Shown here: piece after piece, positions 1 through 6,946 of the stretch | Layout: each line of letters begins with the position of its first letter | How positions within the stretch are numbered: position 1 is the first letter of the stretch | Assembly (NCBI GenBank): GCA_023253295.1 | Contig: JALRGZ010000307.1 | Coordinates: 1-14,545, forward strand | Length of the DNA stretch: 14,545 bases | Direction: 5' to 3' | Origin: Flavobacterium sp. | GTDB lineage: Bacteria; Bacteroidota; Bacteroidia; Flavobacteriales; Flavobacteriaceae | Made by a program: the position numbers and the translations under genes | The notes under the pieces: model-generated | Seen by the model: the letters and a program-made list of their open reading frames with translations, nothing else | The model's database searches: none | What the model was told of the DNA's origin: nothing

Positions 1-968
1 GGATAATCACCGTGGGTAGGTTTTAAAGTTCCGTCTGCATTAAAAAAACGACGTTGTACCGGAGTAAGTAAAATAGGGTGCGCCCCCTTATCTCTTGCTG
101 CCTGAACAAATTCTCTCAAAGAAGCCGAATACGAATCCCAAGGCCCAATTCCTTCTCCTTTTTCTTTTTCATCATTATGAGCGAATTCTACAATTAAATA
201 ATCACCTGATTTAATGAGTGACAAAACTTTTTTCAAACGTAAACTCGCTTTGAAAGAGCGCAATGTAGCACCTGAAACCGCATAATTTGCGACTACCACT
301 TTATCATCAAAATAATTGGTAATAAACTGTCCCCAGGAAGTCCAAGGCTCCAAATCCTGATCGGTAACGGTAGAATCACCTGCCAAATAAACGGTTGTAA
401 CATCAGTTAATGGAGTAATTGTTATACTTTCTATTTCGGCTGTTCCCAGAAATTCTAAGGTTAATTTACCATCCCAATTTAACTGACCTAAATCACGGTC
501 TTTTAATTTAATTTCTGAATTTTCATCAATTTTAGGAGTTCGTACATTAACATTAAAAGTTTTCGTTGTTTTCTCTCCTTTTTTTAATTGCTGCTGATCC
601 AGCATTAATCTTCTGGATTCGGCCTTAATAGTGGTCGTTGTACTTTTAGTTTCACTGCCAAAAGTTACCGAAATCTTATAATTCCCTTCGGGAAGTTTTA
701 CTGAAAAATAAGTTGGTTCATCGACTGAAAAAGATTTTGAATTGAAAATTACATTCGATGCCGTATTACAATCAAAACCATAACCTAATACATCATTGTA
801 AGCCTGTGATTTTGTAATTGCAATTACTTTTTTTGATTTTTTGATTTTTTTACCAAAATAGAAGATTTGTTCTCCTCCAGTTTTTAAATCTGTACAAGTT
901 TCTGCATTCGAAAAAGAAAAACTTAGTAGGAAAAACAATAGAAAAACAACATTATTTTTTGAAAACAT
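1..968 (-). CDS. Rhamnogalacturonan acetylesterase, CE12-type SGNH hydrolase (3' end beyond window)
   Basis: This is the N-terminal 322 codons of a secreted SGNH/GDSL hydrolase; the C-terminus lies beyond the window edge. The start at 968 gives a clear Sec signal peptide (MFSKNN, a hydrophobic run, then SFSNA, residues 1-22). Residues about 23-190 form a beta-rich N-terminal domain containing LGYGFD, as in two-domain bacterial rhamnogalacturonan acetylesterases. The catalytic domain then shows block I GDSTVTD (197-203, nucleophile S199), block II NYAVSGAT, and block III FAHND (H264-N265-D266). The final Asp-His of the triad should fall outside the window. Family knowledge: CE12 enzymes remove acetyl groups from galacturonate in RG-I and so expose the chain to lyases. 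It is a separate transcription unit with its own copy of the TATCCTGC motif about 60 bp upstream. Xylan or other acetyl esters are alternative substrates, but the neighbours favour RG-I. Confidence 0.88.
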   Translation of the reverse strand, partial: MFSKNNVVFLLFFLLSFSFSNAETCTDLKTGGEQIFYFGKKIKKSKKVIAITKSQAYNDVLGYGFDCNTASNVIFNSKSFSVDEPTYFSVKLPEGNYKISVTFGSETKSTTTTIKAESRRLMLDQQQLKKGEKTTKTFNVNVRTPKIDENSEIKLKDRDLGQLNWDGKLTLEFLGTAEIESITITPLTDVTTVYLAGDSTVTDQDLEPWTSWGQFITNYFDDKVVVANYAVSGATLRSFKASLRLKKVLSLIKSGDYLIVEFAHNDEKEKGEGIGPWDSYSASLREFVQAARDKGAHPILLTPVQRRFFNADGTLKPTHGDY

Positions 969-1028
969 AGTATATCAATTATCATTTTTTAAATAGTTGT
1001 CCAAAATACCTTTTTTGAACCAAACCAG

Positions 1029-1048
1029 TATCCTGCACTGTTAGGTCT
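1029..1048 (-). promoter_or_regulatory. Putative activator site (copy B) upstream of the CE12 gene
   Basis: The plus strand reads TATCCTGCACTGTTAGGTCT. The first ten bases match the site upstream of the GH106 operon exactly (TATCCTGCAC). The second half (TGTTAGGTCT) is degenerate. The site lies 60-80 bp before the CE12 start codon, close to where an activator would sit next to the -33 region. A TTTG (plus strand CAAA, 1021-1024) and a TATTTTGG further downstream are possible but imperfect promoter elements. The protein that binds is unknown. Confidence 0.45.
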
Positions 1049-1148
1049 TTCAAAAAAGTAAACTATTATTTAAAAATTAAAATTTTGAAAATTCATCTTT
1101 GATTTACCAAAAGCAATGCCAAAAGAACTGTATTCTCAAACCAATAAA

Positions 1149-1178
1149 AAAGAGGATTTTCAATAGAAAACCCTCTTT
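1149..1178 (-). terminator. Intrinsic terminator after the GntR/LacI-type regulator gene
   Basis: Two 13-base arms (1149-1161 and 1166-1178) pair with one mismatch around a 4-base loop. Read on the minus strand, the stem ends in CCTCTTT and runs straight into TTTATTGG, the usual stem plus U-tract. It begins about 20 bp after the regulator's stop codon and separates that gene from the CE12 gene. Confidence 0.75.
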
Positions 1179-1199
1179 ACATTTTATTAAAATCAAATT

Positions 1200-2282
1200 T
1201 TATATCGAATTTCTATCAATAAAATTGAATGGATTTTTAATTTTTCCTGTTTCTTTATTTAAAATCATATTAGCAGCAGTAACTCCCATAGCTTTAAAAT
1301 CTGTTGAAACTACAGTAATGCCCAGTAATTCTTTCAAAGGTGTATCATTATAAGAAATAATTCCAATTTCCTTACCTAGTTCAAAATCCTTATCTCTTAT
1401 TTGCTTCACCAAACTCACTAAATCTGATTCTTCAATTGTAATAAATAAATCTCCTTTTTTCAATACAATATCATCATACACCTCTCTCAATACTTCATAT
1501 TCTAAACCCGAATCTAAACAAAAACGCTTAAACCCATTTAAAATACGTCTAGGATAAGGGTAAACAGAGCTTTCCGGATAAATCAAAACCAACTTATTAT
1601 ATCTTGAAATTTTCTCGATACCTTGTTTTAAAGCACCGTAGATATCATTTTCATAATCCTGACAAACTTCAATTAAAGAATCATCAATCCCTTTATTATT
1701 ATCAAGAATAACCAATTTATCTTTTGGAATCTTTTTAATAGCCTGTATCACGCTTTCTCCAGAACTACAATGTGTAGAATCACCCGTTTTAAAATGTGGC
1801 ATGATTACATAATAATCATAGGCCCCCAAATATTTATCAATTAAATTAATGAATAAGGTTTGATCACAATGATAAATATGCAAATCGGTTTGAGAATTCC
1901 CTCCTACTGTATTAATAAAAGAATTGTAAATTCTCATTTTATAAGAACTCAACTTATTAATTAAAAAAAGTACATTGACCTTAGAAATCAATTTAGTACG
2001 GGTAACATAATAACCTTTTCCACGAATAGGAGTTATTATCTTTCTTTTCTTCAAAATATTGTAGGCTTTTTCTACAGTATCCCTTGACAGATAAAATTCC
2101 TCACTAAGCATATTGATAGAAGGCAATTTTTGATCCATTTGCAATTTACCCGTTGCAATGCCATCAATTATTGAATCAACAATCTGTTTGTATTTTGGTA
2201 TCCTTGAGTTTTCACTCAAACTCATTGAAAATGAAACCCCTTCATCTATCATCACTTTAGTCAAAAACTTTTCCATCTCCAT
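1200..2282 (-). CDS. GntR-type transcriptional regulator with LacI-like sugar-binding domain
   Basis: This 360-residue protein has an N-terminal GntR winged helix-turn-helix (about 28-96; IPKYKQIVDSI, then KLPSINMLSEEF, LSRDTVEKAY, and the wing GKGYYV). Its C-terminal half (about 101-360) is like the periplasmic-binding-protein domain of LacI repressors, ending in ISYNDTPLKELLG and VSTDFKAMG. This GntR-plus-PBP layout is that of sugar-responsive repressors such as AraR of Bacillus. A released sugar, perhaps rhamnose or a galacturonate-containing oligosaccharide, is the likely ligand, but this is inferred from the neighbours only. The gene is a single-gene unit between two terminators, with two palindromes just upstream that fit autoregulation. 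The first in-frame ATG (2282) is used; Met3 is also possible, and the 20 or so residues before the DNA-binding domain are not typical. Confidence 0.85.
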   Translation of the reverse strand: MEMEKFLTKVMIDEGVSFSMSLSENSRIPKYKQIVDSIIDGIATGKLQMDQKLPSINMLSEEFYLSRDTVEKAYNILKKRKIITPIRGKGYYVTRTKLISKVNVLFLINKLSSYKMRIYNSFINTVGGNSQTDLHIYHCDQTLFINLIDKYLGAYDYYVIMPHFKTGDSTHCSSGESVIQAIKKIPKDKLVILDNNKGIDDSLIEVCQDYENDIYGALKQGIEKISRYNKLVLIYPESSVYPYPRRILNGFKRFCLDSGLEYEVLREVYDDIVLKKGDLFITIEESDLVSLVKQIRDKDFELGKEIGIISYNDTPLKELLGITVVSTDFKAMGVTAANMILNKETGKIKNPFNFIDRNSI

Positions 2283-2303
2283 ATCAATTTAGTTTCTTTT
2301 ACA

Positions 2304-2315
2304 GCAATCGATTAC
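2304..2315. promoter_or_regulatory. Operator-like palindrome 1, proximal to the regulator start codon
   Basis: GCAATCGATTAC is palindromic except for one base pair. It has the central CG common in LacI-type operators and lies 22 bp before the regulator's start codon. It differs from the perfect copy at 2352-2363 by one base. The likely role is a binding site for the neighbouring GntR/LacI-type regulator (inference). Confidence 0.6.
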
Positions 2316-2351
2316 ATTATTAAAATAGCATTTTTTTAAAGCAAAAAATAT

Positions 2352-2363
2352 GTAATCGATTAC
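2352..2363. promoter_or_regulatory. Operator-like palindrome 2, distal to the regulator start codon
   Basis: GTAATCGATTAC is a perfect 12-bp palindrome with a central CG. Its centre is 48 bp from that of the copy at 2304-2315. The two copies bracket the stretch where the regulator's promoter should lie, an arrangement that suits cooperative binding or a small repression loop. I saw no other copy of the core AATCGATT in the window. Confidence 0.6.
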
Positions 2364-2452
2364 CAAATATATAAATAATTTCATAATGAAAAATAAAAAG
2401 CATTAAATAAAACAAACAAATCAAAATATATCAAAAAAAAAATTACATACTA

Positions 2453-2489
2453 AAAACCAGATTGATTAACATCAAACCAATCTGGTTTT
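2453..2489 (-). terminator. Strong intrinsic terminator after the PL4-lipoprotein operon
   Basis: A perfect 12-bp stem has arms 2453-2464 (AAAACCAGATTG) and 2478-2489 (CAATCTGGTTTT) around a 13-base loop. On the minus strand the stem is followed by a T-rich run (TTTTTAGTATG). It lies about 40 bp past the lipoprotein stop codon and ends that operon before the regulator promoter. Confidence 0.8.
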
Positions 2490-2528
2490 GATTTTGCACG
2501 GTTTAAATATTTTTCATCCTTGTAAAAC

Positions 2529-3224
2529 TCAATTTTTAGTAAATCGCCATACCTGACCTTTAGCTACGCCACCCTTATTATCTTTAACATCTATCCTCCA
2601 ATAATAGGTGCCAGCTGTACTCAAACTTTGGGTAGAAGTTTTAGCACTTTGATTGGAAGCAACTTTAGCAGTAGGAGGATTGGCAGTTCCAAAATACACA
2701 TCATAAGTAAGTACATCAGCAACATCAACATCTGAAGCATTCCATTCTAAAACTACCGAATTAGTATTTACAACTGAAGACAACTCCGGTTTGACAATTG
2801 TAGCTACAAAAGGCAAATGATTACTAAGTCCGATTCCTTCAGTATAAAACTGAAATACTGAAGAATAATTACTAGCAAGATTTTTAGAATCAATTGCTTT
2901 TACTCTCCAATAATAACGTACTCCTTTTTCTAAAGAAACTGATTTACTTACTGTAGCACTAGAGTTTGTGTAAGCAATTTGAGCAAAAGAATTATCCTTA
3001 GAAATTTCTATTTGATACGTTAAAGCATCCGAATCAGGATCAGAGGAAACATTCCATTGAAAATTAACCATATTATCAATACACAATAAATTATTAGTTG
3101 GCGCGACTAAACCAGGAACAGAAGGCGCTTTATTTTCCACAACCGGATCGGAACCATCATCTCCTCCTCCTCCACAAGAAATGAGTAACAAACCAACAAA
3201 AACAGTTAATATATACTTTTTCAT
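2529..3224 (-). CDS. Surface-type lipoprotein with two fibronectin-III-like domains
   Basis: This 231-residue protein starts with a lipoprotein signal peptide (MKKYILTVFVGLLLISC, lipid-bearing Cys at 17) followed by GGGGDDGSDP. In Bacteroidota a Cys followed by small and acidic residues is the type of signal that sends lipoproteins to the cell surface. Two related beta-sandwich repeats follow: about 34-128, with YYWRVKAIDS near its end, and about 138-230, with YYWRIDVKDN. Both resemble fibronectin type III folds. There is no catalytic signature. The start codon lies 4 bp after the PL4 lyase stop codon, so the two are almost certainly co-transcribed. It may bind glycan at the surface or act as a spacer or partner for the lyase; this is inferred from position. 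I do not recognise a named family. Confidence 0.85.
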   Translation of the reverse strand: MKKYILTVFVGLLLISCGGGGDDGSDPVVENKAPSVPGLVAPTNNLLCIDNMVNFQWNVSSDPDSDALTYQIEISKDNSFAQIAYTNSSATVSKSVSLEKGVRYYWRVKAIDSKNLASNYSSVFQFYTEGIGLSNHLPFVATIVKPELSSVVNTNSVVLEWNASDVDVADVLTYDVYFGTANPPTAKVASNQSAKTSTQSLSTAGTYYWRIDVKDNKGGVAKGQVWRFTKN

Positions 3225-3228
3225 TTTT

Positions 3229-6200
3229 CTATTGTTTTATAATTTTTAATACAGCAACCTCATCCAAATATACTTTCACGAAATATACTCCAACAGCTTT
3301 ATCCTCAATATCCATTTTCACTTTTCCATTAGTAACTTTGTAAAAACCTGAAGAAATCAATTGAGATTTAACATCCAGCAAATCCACTTTTACCTCTTGT
3401 AAACTTAGAGGTACCGCTATTTCAAAAGTTCCTTCAGTTGGATTCGGAAAAGCTACGACAAGATTCGTGTCAATTCTTGAATCTATAGTCCCTTCACAAG
3501 CAACAGCAGTTTGTACTTGAACTAAATCTCCAGGATTCACATCAACAGAAAACGAAGAAGCGACCGTTTCTAAAACATTTTTCCCATTCACCAATACTGT
3601 AAATGGTGCCGTACCTTGTTCCACATCAACTGAAAGTTTATCTGAAACCATAGCGGTTCTCGCTGATACATTAGTACCACTTTCCACAACTACACTAAAA
3701 CATTGACTATAAGAATCCGATGCTACACTAATACAGAAATCATAAACTCCAGGAGCCAAATTATCTACAGTTTTAGTAGTGGTAAAAGTATATGTCACCC
3801 CATTAATCACTGTAGAATAATTCAATGATTTAGTAGCTGAAATAATTATTTTTCCATTCTTTTTACCTACACAACTTTCACCAACAACTTCTATTGTAAA
3901 ATTATTTTGTGGCAAAGTAAAACAACCATTAGCGTCTACTGTAGACCCAGACGGTGTATTTAGGCACAGATCTAAATCGTCCGAAACCCCATCTTTATCT
4001 GTATCAACAAAATTAAATGTAGAAGTCAATTCTCCTTCTAAACTGATATAATCATACATAATATGATTTCCCCAATAAGATGTTGAAGGCATATATAATT
4101 TCAAAGTATTTTTCCCAACTTTTAATTTGCTGTAAGGTATATCAAATGTTGCTAAACCATATTTAGCATGATTGGATTGTCGTAAGAATGCATTACCTCC
4201 CGAAACCGGTGGATAATTTGAAGTCGGTGTAATTCGATATCCATTAATATCAATCCAGTTTTGCGCATGATCTGCACTAGCATAAGCTATAGTTAATTTT
4301 GCATTTCCTGAAGTCGGAATTGTACCAGAAAGCGTAAAATTGACATTCCAATCCCATCTTTCCACAGATCCATCAGCTTTAAAATAAGAAGACTGTACAT
4401 AAGGAAGAACTGTAGTCCAATTTCTTTCTTCAACATTATATTCAATTGGATTTGTAAAAGTGGTTGCAAATTTATCCTGTACAAAACCTTCACAATAATC
4501 AAAATCACCAAATTTATATTCAGCAGCTGTTCTATCAGGCACGCCTATTTCAAAAACAATTTTCCCATTATTACGTGGAATTAACCAATTAACAGAACCT
4601 AAACTAGTCGTTCCGGCGGGAGTTACCACAACCGTTTCCTGGCGGTATTCCCCAGTAGTGCCATCTTTAAATGCAAAAAGAGTATAAGTGCCAGGACGCA
4701 CATTTTTAATATTAAAGTTTCCTGATGCATCTGTTTTTACCCAATACTGATAATTTTTTTCCTCAAACTGCCAGTTTCCTCCTGAATCTGAACTTAACTG
4801 AGTCACTCCAATCCAGGCATTCCCACCATTTACTTCCGGCTTAGCGGAATCGGATATTGAAAAACTTCCTGTAATATTACCACGACCATCTGCTAATGGA
4901 TATTCTGCCGTATTGGTTAACCATGAAAAAGGCCAGGCTGCTTCATCCTGAGCAGCTCTTGCCTTGGCATCGTCCCAGTTAGCTACGGCAGTTGAACTTT
5001 GATTAGCATACATCAAATAAGGGCCATAAATTTTTGACCATTCTTCACCTTGATCCACCACAAATCCTTTATCATTATAATGCACTCCATTCATACACAC
5101 ATGTATAATTCCGGATGCTGAATTCAAATCATGGTGCGTAGGTCCTCCATTAAAATATTCATGATTTCCCATCACTGCCCATATCCCTAAGTTATTCTTA
5201 TCACTGGAATGACCATATGCTTTTAAATTGATTAAGTTTTCAGAAAACTGATATTTGCCATCATATTTTCCTGCACGTTCGCCTGAAGTAATCTTTATAA
5301 TCTCCTGAATAGCTGTTGGCTCCCATGTGTCCCCTGGCTGTGGCATATTCCAACTTTTTTGATCGGTTACACAAATCTTATCGGTAACCGAATTATTAAT
5401 CCACATTACCTGGCGCCAGGACCCCAAATCAAATTTTGGATAAGTCGCTTTATGACGCAAAATAGAATAGGTATACAAACCTGCATCTCCTTTTTTAAGG
5501 ACATAATGAATCTCCACATCAACAGGTGTGGCATTAACTCCTGAAATATAAGGACGACTAAAATTGACATCAATATAATCAGCCGTTTCTTCTTTTATGG
5601 AAAAAGAAGCTCCTCCTATCGTTTCAAATCCGGCAGATGTGGTCAAATCATAATATGTCCCTATTCTGGTTGGATTAGCCGTGTTAGTTTGAAGTAATGT
5701 TTCTACACCATTGATTTTCAAAGACTGAACATTACTTGTTCCTTTCTGAATTTTAGCTTCAATTTTACCATTTTTCAAAATGATATAATTTGTAAATTCC
5801 TGAATCATTCGATTCGGATCTTGAGAAATAGTTACACTAGTTCGGGTTCCATTATACGCAACCGCTAATGATTGTCCACTTGGACAAGTAATTTTTCCAT
5901 TTGCAATAAAATCCTCTAAAATTGTTTTTTTATCTCCGGTTACAATAAGCTGCCCCAAACCACTTATGAAAATTTTACCGTTAACCCCAATATTAACTGC
6001 AGTTGGAACATCAACTACACCTCCTGTTATATTTAAATTCCCTATTGGATTACCTGTTCCTGTTCCTACTTCCAGATAGGTTCCAACATATACCGTTCCT
6101 CCTGTAATATTTGCTGTAGCATTTCCATTAAGTGCATTTCCAACATAAAATGCATATCTATTATAGAATGCTCCCCCATTTACATTTAAAGTAGCAATTG

Positions 6201-6606
6201 TCCCTTGTCCCAAATAGACATTACTTCTAATATTAATATTTGCTGGTGATTCTAAAGTTAAAATACCATTCAAATAATCACTATTCCAAGGTATTAAGTT
6301 TCCTTTTAAAACAACATTTGCTGAAGCTGTTGTATTAAACTTTCCAGGTCGTTTTGTAATGTCTGAAGCACTACCTCCCACATGAATTAAATTATTAGGA
6401 TTGCCAGAACCTATCACAAAAGTATAAGATTGTAAATCTGAAAATGTTATGGATGTATCATCCCAATTATTTGCATCATAAAAATCACTACTCACTCCTC
6501 CTACCCAATTGTAAGTCTGCTGGGCTTGTGAAAGAGAAATAAATGAAAAAAAGGAGAGCGCAAAAAAAGCGAACCTCATTTTAATAAAGGTAAAAGTTCT
6601 TTTCAT
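3229..6606 (-). CDS. Rhamnogalacturonan endolyase, family PL4, type IX-secreted multidomain enzyme
   Basis: This 1125-residue enzyme cleaves RG-I by beta-elimination at rhamnose-galacturonate bonds. In order: signal peptide (about 1-29, ending SLSQAQ); a Gly/Asn-rich beta-repeat region (about 30-245, with repeated N-(I/V)-x-GG units); PL4 catalytic beta-sandwich (about 265-560, with GSWRQVMW, AGKYDGKYQFS and NGGPTHHDL); domain II, fibronectin-like (about 572-675, NVRPGTYTLFAF); and domain III, CBM-like (about 680-858, IGVPDRTAAEY and YDYISLEG). K451 and H509 are candidate catalytic residues, 58 apart, against Lys150 and His210 in the Aspergillus aculeatus lyase. A calcium-type thrombospondin-3 motif follows (DTDKDGVSDDLDLC, 868-881), then a SprB-repeat-like segment (about 900-980) and a C-terminal type IX sorting domain (about 1050-1125, AFPNPTEGTFEI and GVYFVKVYLD). 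It is much longer than simple PL4 enzymes. It probably acts outside the cell and heads an operon with the lipoprotein. Confidence 0.9.
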   Translation of the reverse strand: MKRTFTFIKMRFAFFALSFFSFISLSQAQQTYNWVGGVSSDFYDANNWDDTSITFSDLQSYTFVIGSGNPNNLIHVGGSASDITKRPGKFNTTASANVVLKGNLIPWNSDYLNGILTLESPANINIRSNVYLGQGTIATLNVNGGAFYNRYAFYVGNALNGNATANITGGTVYVGTYLEVGTGTGNPIGNLNITGGVVDVPTAVNIGVNGKIFISGLGQLIVTGDKKTILEDFIANGKITCPSGQSLAVAYNGTRTSVTISQDPNRMIQEFTNYIILKNGKIEAKIQKGTSNVQSLKINGVETLLQTNTANPTRIGTYYDLTTSAGFETIGGASFSIKEETADYIDVNFSRPYISGVNATPVDVEIHYVLKKGDAGLYTYSILRHKATYPKFDLGSWRQVMWINNSVTDKICVTDQKSWNMPQPGDTWEPTAIQEIIKITSGERAGKYDGKYQFSENLINLKAYGHSSDKNNLGIWAVMGNHEYFNGGPTHHDLNSASGIIHVCMNGVHYNDKGFVVDQGEEWSKIYGPYLMYANQSSTAVANWDDAKARAAQDEAAWPFSWLTNTAEYPLADGRGNITGSFSISDSAKPEVNGGNAWIGVTQLSSDSGGNWQFEEKNYQYWVKTDASGNFNIKNVRPGTYTLFAFKDGTTGEYRQETVVVTPAGTTSLGSVNWLIPRNNGKIVFEIGVPDRTAAEYKFGDFDYCEGFVQDKFATTFTNPIEYNVEERNWTTVLPYVQSSYFKADGSVERWDWNVNFTLSGTIPTSGNAKLTIAYASADHAQNWIDINGYRITPTSNYPPVSGGNAFLRQSNHAKYGLATFDIPYSKLKVGKNTLKLYMPSTSYWGNHIMYDYISLEGELTSTFNFVDTDKDGVSDDLDLCLNTPSGSTVDANGCFTLPQNNFTIEVVGESCVGKKNGKIIISATKSLNYSTVINGVTYTFTTTKTVDNLAPGVYDFCISVASDSYSQCFSVVVESGTNVSARTAMVSDKLSVDVEQGTAPFTVLVNGKNVLETVASSFSVDVNPGDLVQVQTAVACEGTIDSRIDTNLVVAFPNPTEGTFEIAVPLSLQEVKVDLLDVKSQLISSGFYKVTNGKVKMDIEDKAVGVYFVKVYLDEVAVLKIIKQ

Positions 6607-6616
6607 TGGTTATTAA

Positions 6617-6647
6617 TTTTTGGTTAGTTGGTATTATTAAACCAAAA
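6617..6647 (-). other. Inverted repeat in the 5' leader of the PL4 gene
   Basis: An 8-bp inverted repeat (TTTTGGTT at 6617-6624, AACCAAAA at 6640-6647) could form a weak hairpin in the transcript 11-41 bases before the PL4 start codon. The string TTTTGGTTAG recurs at 6788-6797. The stem is AT-rich with no U-tract, so it is not a terminator. A role in translation is possible but unsupported. Confidence 0.25.
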
Positions 6648-6830
6648 GTATTTTCGCAACAAAATCATTCTCATTATCCTTTGAATATATCTCCCCATAT
6701 TCATTAGAACTTTAGAATAAACTCCTTTATCAATCCATCCTAAAATTAATTTTCAAAACAGAATACAATAAAAAGTAGCAAATACACTTTTGGTTAGAAT
6801 TCGCAATTAATAACATTTAATCAATGAGAC

Positions 6831-6850
6831 TATCCTGCCGTAACCTGTAA
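6831..6850 (-). promoter_or_regulatory. Putative activator site (copy C) upstream of the PL4 operon
   Basis: The plus strand reads TATCCTGCCGTAACCTGTAA, two units (TATCCTGC and TAACCTGT) exactly 10 bp apart. It shares the octamer TATCCTGC with the sites upstream of GH106 and CE12. It lies 225-245 bp before the PL4 start codon, between that gene and the terminator of the preceding operon, so the PL4 transcript probably has a long leader. Two direct repeats one helical turn apart are typical of AraC-type DNA-binding domains; the actual factor is unknown. Confidence 0.5.
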
Positions 6851-6870
6851 TATATATACCCAAAAAAGAA

Positions 6871-6902
6871 AGCCTCAGCAAACAAATGATTTTACTGAGG
6901 CT
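6871..6902 (-). terminator. Intrinsic terminator after the esterase-GH43 gene
   Basis: The arms AGCCTCAG (6871-6878) and CTGAGGCT (6895-6902) pair perfectly over 8 bp and can extend through a few A-T pairs past one mismatch. On the minus strand the stem runs into TTCTTTTTTGGG. It lies about 45 bp past the stop codon of the esterase-GH43 gene and closes the GH106-to-GH43 unit. Confidence 0.75.
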
Positions 6903-6946
6903 GAACAATATGCTAACTATATTAATTTAGCAAAAAAGTTTTTTGA

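Noticed and set aside
1099..1353. Plus-strand open frame of 84 codons
   Set aside because: It runs through the regulator's terminator hairpin and antisense to the regulator's 3' end, and its translation is Lys/Ile/Phe-rich as expected from AT-rich DNA.
4473..4481. TATCCTGTA, close to the shared upstream motif
   Set aside because: It lies within the PL4 coding sequence, differs from TATCCTGC at the last octamer base, and has no promoter context.
4293..4511. Minus-strand 72-codon frame inside the PL4 gene
   Set aside because: It is in another frame of the long PL4 gene, whose domain content is unambiguous, and it shows no protein-like features.
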